The notes under the pieces are model-generated. The model was not told the DNA's origin and made no database searches. It saw nothing but the letters and a program-made list of their open reading frames with translations. Positions 26,181 to 34,593 of a DNA stretch of 64,000 nucleotides are shown one piece after another. The translations under genes and the position numbers were made by a program. The stretch is from Selenomonas sputigena_A (lineage in GTDB: Bacteria; Bacillota; Negativicutes; Selenomonadales; Selenomonadaceae), in assembly GCF_051603425.1 (NCBI RefSeq), contig NZ_CP194411.1, forward strand, positions 1,178,001-1,242,000. Direction: 5' to 3'. Within the stretch, counting starts at the first letter, position 1. The number at the start of each line of letters is the position of its first letter.

Positions 26181-26789
26181 ATGAGCGTAAATCTGCAAAA
26201 GGGACAGAAAGTAAATTTGAAGAAGTCGGACGGGCAGGCGCTCTCGCGCATCCGCGTCGGACTTGGCTGGGATCCCGTCGAGCAGAAGTCGAGCGGTTTT
26301 TTCGGCTCTATCTTCGGCGGAGGCGGCACGCCCGACATCGACTGCGATGCGAGCGTGATCGTCTGCCAGGGCGGCCGCCTGGCGGGGAAGGGCGATGTCG
26401 TCTACTTCGGCAACCTCAAGCATTCGTCGGGCGCGATCGTCCATACGGGCGACAACCTCACGGGCGACGGCGACGGCGACGACGAACAGATCCTCGTCGA
26501 CTTGACGGCTGTGCCTGCGGTCTACGACAAGCTCGTCTTCGTCGTCAACATCTATGACTGCAAGTCGAGGAAGCAGGACTTCGGCATGATCGCGAACGCC
26601 TTCATCCGTATATGCGACGAGCGGACGGGCGAGGAGTTCTGCCGCTACAACCTCTCGGAGAGCTATGCCGGCATGACGGCGATGATCTTCGGCGAGATTT
26701 ACCGCCATAACGGCGAGTGGAAGTTCAACGCCATCGGGCAGGGAACGAAGGACATCAGCCTCAATCAAGTGAAGATGCGCTATGAGTGA
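26181..26789 (+). CDS. TerD-family protein
   Basis: The protein has 202 residues and one TerD domain. It starts 'MSVNLQKGQKVNLKKSDGQA', has a Gly-rich insertion 'FFGSIFGGGGTPDIDCDAS', keeps the acidic metal loop 'DNLTGDGDGDDEQ' and ends 'YRHNGEWKFNAIGQG'. The FGSIFGGGG insertion is shared with the second domain of the preceding protein, so the two are probably related by duplication. GGGGAGG lies 8 bases before ATG. Confidence 0.9.
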   Translation: MSVNLQKGQKVNLKKSDGQALSRIRVGLGWDPVEQKSSGFFGSIFGGGGTPDIDCDASVIVCQGGRLAGKGDVVYFGNLKHSSGAIVHTGDNLTGDGDGDDEQILVDLTAVPAVYDKLVFVVNIYDCKSRKQDFGMIANAFIRICDERTGEEFCRYNLSESYAGMTAMIFGEIYRHNGEWKFNAIGQGTKDISLNQVKMRYE

Positions 26790-26898
26790 GGCAGGCCGGC
26801 TGCACTTTTGCAAGTCATCATGCCCTTGCGGCTTGATATAGAAGGAAGCGCCAAGGGCGTTTCAGGGCAAAGTTCATATCACAAGGAGGAATTTCATC

Positions 26899-27477
26899 AT
26901 GGCAGTTAGTTTGAAAAAGGGTCAGAAAGTCGATTTGACGAAGGGCAATCCGGGACTCTCGAAGCTCCTGATCGGTCTTGGCTGGGATGTCAACAAGTAC
27001 GACGGCGGCGGTGATTTCGACCTCGATGCCTCGGCGTTCCTTCTCGGGCCGAATGAAAAGGTGACGAGCGATGGGGATTTCGTATTCTACGGCAACCTCA
27101 AGCATGCTTCGGGCAGCGTCGAGCATACGGGCGACAATCTGACGGGCGAGGGCGAGGGAGACGACGAGCAGCTCAAGGTCGATCTCTCGAAGGTGCCTGC
27201 TTCCATCGACAAGATTGACTTCACGGTCACGATCTACGAGGCCGATGAGCGCAAGCAGAACTTCGGGCAGGTGTCGAACGCTTTCATTCGCGTCGTCAAC
27301 GAGGCCAACGGCGAGGAGCTCATTCGCTTCGATCTCGGCGAGGACTTTTCCGTTGAGACGGCCGTCGTCGTCGGCAGGCTCTACCGCCAGGGACCCGAGT
27401 GGAAGTTCAACGCTATCGGCGCGGGCTACAGCGGCGGTCTCGGCGCGCTCGGCAAGGCTTACGGCGTCAATATTTAA
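26899..27477 (+). CDS. terD: TerD-family calcium-binding stress protein
   Basis: The protein has 192 residues and is a canonical TerD. It has 'FDLDASAFLL', the acidic loop 'DNLTGEGEGDDEQ', and 'FSVETAVVVGRLYRQ' near the end. Canonical TerD proteins bind two Ca2+ through these residues. AAGGAGG lies 10 bases upstream, and a terminator follows at 27501. Confidence 0.95.
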   Translation: MAVSLKKGQKVDLTKGNPGLSKLLIGLGWDVNKYDGGGDFDLDASAFLLGPNEKVTSDGDFVFYGNLKHASGSVEHTGDNLTGEGEGDDEQLKVDLSKVPASIDKIDFTVTIYEADERKQNFGQVSNAFIRVVNEANGEELIRFDLGEDFSVETAVVVGRLYRQGPEWKFNAIGAGYSGGLGALGKAYGVNI

Positions 27478-27500
27478 GACTGCATAAGCAGGTTTGGACG

Positions 27501-27540
27501 GGAGGCCCGGGCTTTTCGCCCCGGGCTTCCTATGATTTTT
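27501..27540 (+). terminator. intrinsic terminator inside the ter island
   Basis: GGAGGCCCGGG pairs with CCCGGGCTTCC; a short gap and T5 follow. It could reduce read-through from terD into the TIGR00266 gene. Confidence 0.65.
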
Positions 27541-27566
27541 CCCGGCTCTGTTATGAAAGAGGTGCG

Positions 27567-28250
27567 ATGATGGAATACAGGATCTTATACCCCGAGGCGT
27601 TTCCTGTTGTCGAATGCTCTCTGCGCCGCGGCGAGGCCATCAAGGCCGAGTCTGACGCCATGATTGCTATGGATGCGACCATCGATGTCGAGGGCAAGAT
27701 GGAAGGCGGCGTGCTCGGCGGCCTTGTGCGCAAGGTCTTTACGGGCGAGAGCTTCTTCCTGCAGCGTCTCGTGGCTTCGCGCGGGGACGGCAGGGTTCTG
27801 TTCGGGCATCCTTTGCCGGGCGGCATCATGGATATCGAGCTGGACGGCACGTATGGCATGATTGTCCAAAAGGGCGGATTTCTGGCCTCGACGGAAGGCG
27901 TTCAAGTCGATTCCAAGGTGCAGGGCCTTATGCAGGGCTTTTTTTCGCAGGAAGGCTTTGTATTGCTGAAGCTTACGGGCCAGGGGCTTGCCTTTTTGAG
28001 CAGTTATGGCGTCATTCATGCGATCAATCTTGAGCAGGGACAGGAGATTGTTGTGGACAACGGTCATCTTGTCGCCTGGCCGGATTACATGAATTATACG
28101 ATCGAGAAAGCGTCGAACGGCTGGATTTCGAGCGTCATGTCGGGCGAGTGCCTTGTCTGCCGCTTCCGCGGTCCCGGTCCCGTCCTGATTCAGACGCGGA
28201 ACCCGTCGGGCTTCAAGGGCTGGATCCAATCCATGATCACCACGAAATAG
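27567..28250 (+). CDS. TIGR00266/AIM24-family protein
   Basis: The protein has about 227 residues and is all beta by appearance. Family features include 'VECSLRRGEAIKAESDAMI', 'GKMEGGVLGGLVRKVFTGE' and 'GRVLFGHPLPGGIMDIEL'. TIGR00266 proteins commonly accompany TerD genes. They are thought to be structural or trafficking partners, but no biochemical activity is known. GAGG precedes two adjacent ATG codons at 27567 and 27570; either may be used. Confidence 0.85.
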   Translation: MMEYRILYPEAFPVVECSLRRGEAIKAESDAMIAMDATIDVEGKMEGGVLGGLVRKVFTGESFFLQRLVASRGDGRVLFGHPLPGGIMDIELDGTYGMIVQKGGFLASTEGVQVDSKVQGLMQGFFSQEGFVLLKLTGQGLAFLSSYGVIHAINLEQGQEIVVDNGHLVAWPDYMNYTIEKASNGWISSVMSGECLVCRFRGPGPVLIQTRNPSGFKGWIQSMITTK

Positions 28251-28261
28251 GGGGTATTCGT

Positions 28262-28846
28262 ATGGCAGTAAATCTTTCCAAAGGGCAGCGCGTGAGCCTG
28301 GACAAGGGCATGAAGATGGCCTTGATCGGCCTCGGCTGGGACGTCAACAAGTATGACGGCGGCGCCGATTTCGATCTCGACGCATCGGCCTTCCTGCTTG
28401 GCGCAAATGAGAAGGTGCGCCGGGACGAGGACTTTATCTTTTACGGCAATCTGGACAGTACGGACGGCTCGGTGCATCATACGGGCGACAATCGGACGGG
28501 CGAGGGCGAAGGCGACGACGAGGTTCTGATCATCGACTTCTCGAAGGTGCCGCCCGATATCAGCAAGATTGCAATCACTGTCACGATTTATGAGGCGCAG
28601 GAGCGCGGGCAGAATTTCGGGCAGGTTTCCAACGCCTATGTGCGCGTCGCACGCATGGCGAATGCACAGGATATGACGGGCGCGGAAGTCCTGCGCTTCG
28701 ACCTCATGGAAGAGTTTTCGGTGGAGACGGCGCTCGTCGTCTGTGAAATCTACCGTCACGGTGACGAATGGAAGTTCAATGCCGTCGGCGCAGGCTACAG
28801 CGGCGGTCTGGCGGCGCTTTGCCGCGCTTATGGCGTAAATGTTTGA
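28262..28846 (+). CDS. terD: TerD-family calcium-binding stress protein
   Basis: The protein has 194 residues and is canonical: 'FDLDASAFLLGANEKV' and acidic loop 'DNRTGEGEGDDE', with 'YRHGDEWKFNAVGAGYSGGL' at the end. It is the second fully canonical TerD in the island, with a longer loop before the last strands ('RMANAQDMTGAEV'). AGGGGG lies about 8 bases upstream. A strong terminator follows. Confidence 0.95.
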   Translation: MAVNLSKGQRVSLDKGMKMALIGLGWDVNKYDGGADFDLDASAFLLGANEKVRRDEDFIFYGNLDSTDGSVHHTGDNRTGEGEGDDEVLIIDFSKVPPDISKIAITVTIYEAQERGQNFGQVSNAYVRVARMANAQDMTGAEVLRFDLMEEFSVETALVVCEIYRHGDEWKFNAVGAGYSGGLAALCRAYGVNV

Positions 28847-28859
28847 GGGATGTTTTTGA

Positions 28860-28884
28860 GGGGGGCTCTTCAGCCCCCTTTTTT
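28860..28884 (+). terminator. intrinsic terminator
   Basis: GGGGGGCT, CTTC loop, AGCCCCC, then T6. This is a textbook terminator between terD and the beta-helix gene. Confidence 0.85.
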
Positions 28885-28934
28885 CTGGAAGGGCGTCTGC
28901 ACCCGGCTGAAGTTGGGAATAAGGATGGAATATG

Positions 28935-30245
28935 ATGAAAACGATCCAGGAATTGATAGACGCAGGAACCGGCGAGAAGATCACTCTCGCTGCCGGTGAG
29001 TACAAGGGCCCGCTTCATGTGCGGCGCCCTTGCCGCATCGACGGCTCCGGGGCGACGGTATGGGCGGACAGCGGTCCGGTCGTCGTGCTGGAAGCCGACG
29101 GCGTGCAGCTGGAAAACATGCGCATCGAAGTCGTACGCCCCAAGACGGAGGAGGACAACATCGCCTTATCCGTCCAGGGCCGGAACTGCCGCATAGCGCA
29201 AGTGGAGCTGCACGGGGCGCATGAGGCGGCGGACGGGAGCGCGGCTCCCTGGCATCTGCCGGAATCCGTCGATTTGGGGCGCTTTGCCGCCGAGAGGGAA
29301 AATTCCTTTGTCATCGAGCTGGAGGCGGGCGCCGATGCAGCTGTGGAGAGCTCCATCGGCGGCGCGAAGATCACGCCGCAGCAAGTGAAAAAGGGCAGGA
29401 ACCGTCTTCTGCTGACGCTGCCGGAGATGCGGCGGGAGACGCTGGTTTACGGCGACATCCTCGTCCGTACGCCTGAGATCCTGCGGCGCATCTGTGTGAC
29501 GGGCGAGGCGGACGAGAGGGCGGCGCAGCATTTGGAGAGCTTGGCGCTTCCCGAGGCGGCGAATGCCTCGCTGGCGGCAAAGGAAGCGGCTTTCGAGATG
29601 CCGGGGCATATCCCGAGCGCGGGAGGCGGGGCGGGATTGGCCGCGTCGCCTCCCGTGCCGCCGGAGCGAAGCGGCGGCGAAAAGCCGCAGGCAGCGGACC
29701 GCAGGGAACGTGCCGGGACGGCGGTCACGGCGGTGCGCGGCCAGCGAATGGCACTGGGGAATGCGGACTGCCTGGAATTCGTCTACGAGGATCAGGGCCA
29801 TGCGGCGGGCGTCGATCTGGACGCTTATGTCTTTTGCCTTTCCGCTGCGGGCAAGGTTCGCGGCGACGAGGATCTGGTTTTCTTCGGCAACCCCGAGGCG
29901 GCGGACAAGAGCGTCCGCGTGGAAAAGCCGGGGCAGGAGCCGAGGGCCGTCATCGATATGGCGAAGCTGGCGGCAGGAATCGACCGCCTCGTTCTTTGCT
30001 TTTCCATCTATGAGGAGGACAAGTCAGCGCAGGATTTTTCCGCCGTGCGCCAGCCCGCGGTTCGCGTCTTGAACCACGGGGAGGAGAAGTGTCTCTTTCC
30101 GCTGGACGGCCTTCGGGCGGAAAAGACCGTGAACGCAGCGGAAATCTATCGTTACAAAGGCGAGTGGAAGCTGAAATTCGTCGGCGCAGGCTATGCGTCC
30201 GGTCTGGAGCGTCTCTGCCGCGACTATGGGATCAATGTTGAGTAA
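28935..30245 (+). CDS. beta-helix protein with C-terminal TerD domain
   Basis: The protein has about 436 residues. Residues 1 to about 110 resemble a right-handed beta-helix: 'TIQELIDAGTGEKITLAAGE', then 'GPLHVRRPCRIDGSGATV' and 'GVQLENMRIEVV'. A middle region of unclear fold and a low-complexity linker (about 225-255) lead to a TerD domain ('GVDLDAYVFCLSAAGKVRG', 'IYRYKGEWKLKFVGAGYASG'). The acidic metal loop of canonical TerD is absent. The architecture suggests that TerD acts as a docking module and the beta-helix as a binding surface; this is inference. Confidence 0.78.
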   Translation: MKTIQELIDAGTGEKITLAAGEYKGPLHVRRPCRIDGSGATVWADSGPVVVLEADGVQLENMRIEVVRPKTEEDNIALSVQGRNCRIAQVELHGAHEAADGSAAPWHLPESVDLGRFAAERENSFVIELEAGADAAVESSIGGAKITPQQVKKGRNRLLLTLPEMRRETLVYGDILVRTPEILRRICVTGEADERAAQHLESLALPEAANASLAAKEAAFEMPGHIPSAGGGAGLAASPPVPPERSGGEKPQAADRRERAGTAVTAVRGQRMALGNADCLEFVYEDQGHAAGVDLDAYVFCLSAAGKVRGDEDLVFFGNPEAADKSVRVEKPGQEPRAVIDMAKLAAGIDRLVLCFSIYEEDKSAQDFSAVRQPAVRVLNHGEEKCLFPLDGLRAEKTVNAAEIYRYKGEWKLKFVGAGYASGLERLCRDYGINVE

Positions 30246-30290
30246 GACGGGGGCTGGACGCCGCCCGCAGGGAACGGGGAGTTGCAGTAC

Positions 30291-31277
30291 ATGGAAGAAA
30301 TAAGCCGGGAGACTTTGCAGTATATGGTGGGCGGACTTCTCTACATGCCGGCCTATCAGGGAAATATTGTGCAAAAAATCCGCGGTCGCGAAGTGCAGGC
30401 GATGACGTCCGTCTGCTTCTGTCTGGAAGACGCCATCAACGACGGTGCGGTGGAAGAGGCCGAGATCGCGCTGAAGGATACGCTGCATGCGCTGGGGGAG
30501 CTTTACCGGGAAGGGGCCGAGGGGAGGCCGCTCCTCTTCGTGCGCGTGCGCACGGCGGATCACCTGGAACACTTCGTGCGCTTTTTGGGCGAGGACAGCG
30601 AAGTCCTGACGGGCTATATCCTGCCCAAGGTGAATCTGGGCAATGTCGAGGCCTATATGGAAATCATGCGTCAGGTCAACCGGGACGCCGGGCATAAATA
30701 CTATATCATGCCCGTGCTGGAAAGCCCCTCGATTGCCGATACGAGGAGCCGCGGCACCGTTTTGGGCGAGCTCAAGGCCATTTTCGACGCGAACAAGGAA
30801 TACGTGCTGAACATCCGTGTCGGCGGCAACGATTTCAGCAACCTCTACGGCGTGCGCCGCTCCATCCGTCAGCCCATCTATTCCGTCGGCGTCGTGCGCG
30901 ACATCCTCGTCGATATCCTGAACGTCTTCGCGCGTGACTATGTCGTCTCGGGGCCGGTCTGGAACTATTTCGGCGATGATGCGGCAGGCGAATGGGCCGG
31001 AGGACTGGTGAAGGAAATCGAGCTGGACCGCCTCAATGGGTTTATCGGCAAGACCGTTATCCATCCGGCGCAGCTTCCCTTCGTCTATGAGAGCCTCAAG
31101 GTATCGCGTGCCGACTACGAGGATGCGAAGACGATCGTGAATTGGGACGACGGGAAGGCCGGCGTGCGGAAAAGCTATGATGGGACGCGCATGAACGAGG
31201 TCAAGACCCATGTGAAATGGGCGAAGCGCATCATGGCGCTGGCGGGAATCTACGGCGTGAAGGAAGAGCAGCCGTAA
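30291..31277 (+). CDS. HpcH/HpaI (CitE-like) aldolase/lyase of the ter block
   Basis: The protein has about 328 residues with a TIM-barrel CitE-like signature: 'VCFCLEDAINDGAVEEAE', 'GYILPKVNLGN', 'IMPVLESPSIADT' and 'GFIGKTVIHPAQL'. Family members cleave or form C-C bonds on acyl-CoA or oxo-acids with a metal. In Ter islands this enzyme belongs to a biosynthetic block with ATP-grasp, phosphoribosyltransferase and HAD proteins, all next here. GGGGAG is 9 bases before the ATG at 30291; the TTG at 30284 is too close to it. Confidence 0.85.
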   Translation: MEEISRETLQYMVGGLLYMPAYQGNIVQKIRGREVQAMTSVCFCLEDAINDGAVEEAEIALKDTLHALGELYREGAEGRPLLFVRVRTADHLEHFVRFLGEDSEVLTGYILPKVNLGNVEAYMEIMRQVNRDAGHKYYIMPVLESPSIADTRSRGTVLGELKAIFDANKEYVLNIRVGGNDFSNLYGVRRSIRQPIYSVGVVRDILVDILNVFARDYVVSGPVWNYFGDDAAGEWAGGLVKEIELDRLNGFIGKTVIHPAQLPFVYESLKVSRADYEDAKTIVNWDDGKAGVRKSYDGTRMNEVKTHVKWAKRIMALAGIYGVKEEQP

Positions 31278-31307
31278 ATTCGTTTGAAAAGAGCAAAGGG
31301 GAATAGT

Positions 31308-32324
31308 ATGCGGGTATGGTTCAATCAATGGTTCAGCACGGCATACCATTTGATCCGGATGATGAAGGACGGTTCGCCGAGCAGGTTTTCCTTTATCGGT
31401 TCGAGCAGGAACAGCGATGCGCTTTACAAGCTGCAGTGCGAGGAATGGTATCAGGAACCGGATATCCCTGACGGTGAGGCCTATGTGGAATTTGCTCTCG
31501 ACTTCTGTCGGGAGCATCGGATCGACGTGTTCTTTCCGCGGCGCGGCCTGACACTCCTCTCGCATCAGCGCGAACAGTTCAGGGAACAGGGGACGGTTTT
31601 GGCGGCGGGCGAGGCTTCCGTCATGGAGATGCTCGACGATAAGGCGGCGACGTATGAATTTTTCCGTGCGAGGGAGCCGGCCCTTGTGCCGGAATACCGC
31701 CTGGCCCGCTCCTATGAGGAGTTTCGGGCGGCCTATGAGGAGCTGCGGCGCCTCTGCCGCCGCGTTTGCTACAAACTTGCTGAGGACGAGGGCGCGACGA
31801 CGTTCCGCGTCATCGACGAAACGCTGCTGGAGCCGGGGGACATCCGCCGCAAGCCGGGCATGAAGGTCACTTGGGAGATGGCTTCCGCCTGCCTGAGCGG
31901 CTACGATTTCCAGGTGCCGATGCTGCTCATGCCGTATCTTGAAGGGCAGGAAATCAGCGTGGACTGCCTGCGGACGAAGCAGGGCGACATCATCATTCCG
32001 CGCTTCAAGACGGACCATCGCTATTCGGAGATCCGCTATGACGAGGAGCGCATCGCCGAGAGCCGGCGCATCCTCGACGCCTTGGGGCTCGATGTGCCGG
32101 TGAACATCCAGTTCCGCAGCGACGGAGAGCGATATTATCTCCTCGAGATCAACCCCCGAATGTCCGGCGGGCTGCAGCTTTCCTGCCTCGCAGCCGGCAT
32201 CAATGTGCCCGATATCGCCGTCAGCCAGATGATCGGTGTGGAAAAGGCATGGCAATATGCGGACAGGAGCAAGGTCTATCGCGTGGCGAATCTGGAAACG
32301 CCGCAGCTTTTGGCATGCTTTTAA
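31308..32324 (+). CDS. ATP-grasp ligase of the ter block
   Basis: The protein has 338 residues. The ATP-grasp pattern is visible: a pre-ATP-grasp N-domain, then 'VCYKLAEDEGATTFRVID' (ATP-binding Lys), 'LLMPYLEGQEISVDC', and metal ligands in 'RYYLLEINPRMSGGL'. ATP-grasp enzymes join a carboxylate to an amine or similar nucleophile through an acyl phosphate. With the neighbouring phosphoribosyltransferase it is expected to build a nucleotide-like product whose identity is unknown. AAAGGGG lies 7 bases upstream. Confidence 0.87.
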   Translation: MRVWFNQWFSTAYHLIRMMKDGSPSRFSFIGSSRNSDALYKLQCEEWYQEPDIPDGEAYVEFALDFCREHRIDVFFPRRGLTLLSHQREQFREQGTVLAAGEASVMEMLDDKAATYEFFRAREPALVPEYRLARSYEEFRAAYEELRRLCRRVCYKLAEDEGATTFRVIDETLLEPGDIRRKPGMKVTWEMASACLSGYDFQVPMLLMPYLEGQEISVDCLRTKQGDIIIPRFKTDHRYSEIRYDEERIAESRRILDALGLDVPVNIQFRSDGERYYLLEINPRMSGGLQLSCLAAGINVPDIAVSQMIGVEKAWQYADRSKVYRVANLETPQLLACF

Positions 32325-32388
32325 GGCTGCCGCCGCAGCAAGATGCGGCGGCAATGATTTTCTGCGCTTTGGCGCGGCAAGGAGAGGT

Positions 32389-33534
32389 ATGGTTTCGACG
32401 ATGAATTACACGGCAGACGATGTGCTGCGCGTTGCCCGGAGGCAGAACAACAAGAAGCGGCAGTATCTTCTCGTCAATCCTTTGCAGGGAAAGCATGTGC
32501 CGGTATCGCCGACGGCGGCGCTTTCCATGATGGCGGCGCTGGGCGCGAAGGTCAGGGAGGCGTTTCCTGCGGCGCGGCTTGTCATCGGCTTCGCCGAGAC
32601 GGCGACGGCGATCGGCGCCGCCGTGGCGGAGGCGCTTTCGCCGGACTGCGTCTACATCCAGACGACGCGCGAGGCGGCGCCCGGCGTAACGAAGTGGCTC
32701 GATTTCCTCGAGGAACACAGCCATGCGCCCGAGCAGCGGCTGGCCGCCGACGGCCTGGCGGCGCGTCTTGCCGCGACGGATACGGTGGTCTTTGTCGACG
32801 ACGAGTTGTCAACGGGCAGGACGCTCTGCAATATCCTCGCCCAGATGAAGCGGGAGCTGCCCGTCCTGCGCGAGAAGAAGCTCGTGGCGGCATCCCTGCT
32901 GAACCGGCTGACGGAGTCGGACACGGCGAGGCTCGAAGCGCAGGGGGCGGAGTGCATTTGCCTCGTAAAGCTTCCGGAGGCGGATTATACGGCGCAGGCG
33001 GAACGCTTCGCGGTGCGCGGGGCGGCGGAGTGTACGCAGGCTGCGGGGGAACCGATGTATCGGAGGATGCCGGCAGAACGCTTTGCCACGCCCCGGCAGG
33101 GCGTTTTCATCGGCGAGTACGTCGCTTTCTGGGAAGCCGTCGGCAGGAACATGGCCGTTCAGCTCGGGGAAGACGCGGCGGGCGACGTCCTCGTGCTGGG
33201 GACGGAGGAGTGCATGATGCCGGGCCTCCTGGTCGGGAGAGCGCTTGAGCGCAGCGGCGCCCGAAGCGTGCATTTTCATGCTACGACGCGCAGCCCCATA
33301 GGCATTGCGGCGGCAGAGGGCTATCCCGTGCGCTCGGGCTGGCGCATACGAAGCCTCTACGGCGACGACCGCGAGAACTATATCTATAATTTGCGCCGCT
33401 ATGATGCGGTGCTCATCGTTTCGGATACGCTCTGTCCCGAAAGGGAAGCGCTCCGAAGCCTGCTGCACGCCCTGGAAGAGAACGGCTGCAGGCGTGTATT
33501 CTATCTTGGCGGAAAGGAGGCGGCAGATGTTTAG
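32389..33534 (+). CDS. phosphoribosyltransferase with TRSP domain (ter block)
   Basis: The protein has about 381 residues. The N-terminal PRTase domain has the PRPP-binding motif 'TVVFVDDELSTGRTLCN', and the C-terminal part has 'PIGIAAAEGYPVRSGWRI' and 'YDAVLIVSDTLCPE', consistent with the PRTase-TRSP arrangement of Ter islands. It should attach or remove a phosphoribosyl group in the block's product. AAGGAG sits just before the ATG at 32389; another ATG at 32401 is possible. Its end overlaps the next gene by 8 bases. Confidence 0.83.
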   Translation: MVSTMNYTADDVLRVARRQNNKKRQYLLVNPLQGKHVPVSPTAALSMMAALGAKVREAFPAARLVIGFAETATAIGAAVAEALSPDCVYIQTTREAAPGVTKWLDFLEEHSHAPEQRLAADGLAARLAATDTVVFVDDELSTGRTLCNILAQMKRELPVLREKKLVAASLLNRLTESDTARLEAQGAECICLVKLPEADYTAQAERFAVRGAAECTQAAGEPMYRRMPAERFATPRQGVFIGEYVAFWEAVGRNMAVQLGEDAAGDVLVLGTEECMMPGLLVGRALERSGARSVHFHATTRSPIGIAAAEGYPVRSGWRIRSLYGDDRENYIYNLRRYDAVLIVSDTLCPEREALRSLLHALEENGCRRVFYLGGKEAADV

Positions 33535-34582
33535 CACCTATCGGGCAGAGGATGTAGAAATCCTTTTGAAGGATATCACGGGGCAGGTGGAGCCGCAGCC
33601 GACTGCGGAACGGGAGCGCCTGATCCAGTCGGGGCGGCACTATTCCGAGATGCTGCCTCTCGAGTACGAGCCTTCGGAAAAGTACCTGAAAGCCTATTTC
33701 GATGCGCTGCAGCGCTATGCCGCCATCACGGCGGAGGCCGTTGCCGCACTCGGGGAGAAGATCTACAAAGAAAAGGGCGTACAGGCCGTATTGGTATCAC
33801 TGGCTCGCGCGGGAACGCCCATCGGCATCCTGCTCAAGCATTACCTGAAGAAACGGTATCAATGCGATGCGGCGCATTATACCATTTCCATCATTCGCGG
33901 CAAGGGCATCGACAAGAAGGCCGTGGAGCATATCCTCGGACGCCATGCGCCGGCGTCGCTTCAGTTCGTCGACGGCTGGACGGGCAAAGGCGCGATCCAG
34001 CGCGAGCTTGACAAGGCGCTGGAGGATTTCCCCGGGGTGAGCCCGGGGCTTGCCGTGCTCTCCGACCCGGCCTATGTGGCGGAAAAATGCGGCACGCACG
34101 AGGATTTCCTCATCGCGAGTTCCTGCCTCAATTCGACGGTATCGGGCCTTCTGAGTCGCACCTTTCTGCGCACGGACATCATCGGCCCGGACGATTTCCA
34201 CGGGGCGGCGTTCTACAAGGAGCTGATGGCGCAGGATCTGACGTACGATTTCATCGGGGCGGTGGAGGAACAATTTCCGGCAGAAGTCTCGCTTTTTGCC
34301 TGTGATACCAAACGAGAGAAAAATTCGGGTCTCTGCGAGGTGCATCGCATTGCTGAAACTTTTGGTATCACGGATATCAATCTCGTAAAGCCCGGCATCG
34401 GCGAAGCGACGCGCGTCCTCCTGCGCCGTCTGCCTTGGAAACTCCTCGTGCACAGCAAAACGGATGAGAAGCGGCTGGGCCATCTCTACCAGTTGGCGCA
34501 GGAGAAGGGCGTGGAGGTCGTGGAATATCCGCTGGAAAATTATCTCGCCTGCGGCATCATCCGCTCTCTGGCCGATAATTGA
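33527..34582 (+). CDS. StiP-like protein with C-terminal PELOTA-type domain
   Basis: The protein has 351 residues. Its N-terminal two-thirds matches the 'cysteine protease StiP' family by pattern ('SGRHYSEMLPLEYEPSEKY', 'VSLARAGTPIGILLKHYLK', 'FVDGWTGKGAIQREL'). That last set also looks like a PRTase-type ligand site, so the protease label may mislead. The C-terminal ~100 residues ('KPGIGEATRVLLRRL', 'KTDEKRLGHLYQLAQEKGV') resemble an RNA-binding PELOTA domain. Translation is coupled to the upstream PRTase gene (8-bp overlap, AAAGGAGG). Confidence 0.8.
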   Translation: MFSTYRAEDVEILLKDITGQVEPQPTAERERLIQSGRHYSEMLPLEYEPSEKYLKAYFDALQRYAAITAEAVAALGEKIYKEKGVQAVLVSLARAGTPIGILLKHYLKKRYQCDAAHYTISIIRGKGIDKKAVEHILGRHAPASLQFVDGWTGKGAIQRELDKALEDFPGVSPGLAVLSDPAYVAEKCGTHEDFLIASSCLNSTVSGLLSRTFLRTDIIGPDDFHGAAFYKELMAQDLTYDFIGAVEEQFPAEVSLFACDTKREKNSGLCEVHRIAETFGITDINLVKPGIGEATRVLLRRLPWKLLVHSKTDEKRLGHLYQLAQEKGVEVVEYPLENYLACGIIRSLADN

Positions 34583-34593
34583 GGAAGGTGTAT

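Noticed and set aside
30024..32354. 776-residue open frame on the minus strand
   Set aside because: It lies antisense to the CitE-like and ATP-grasp genes, both of which have clear motifs; this one has none.
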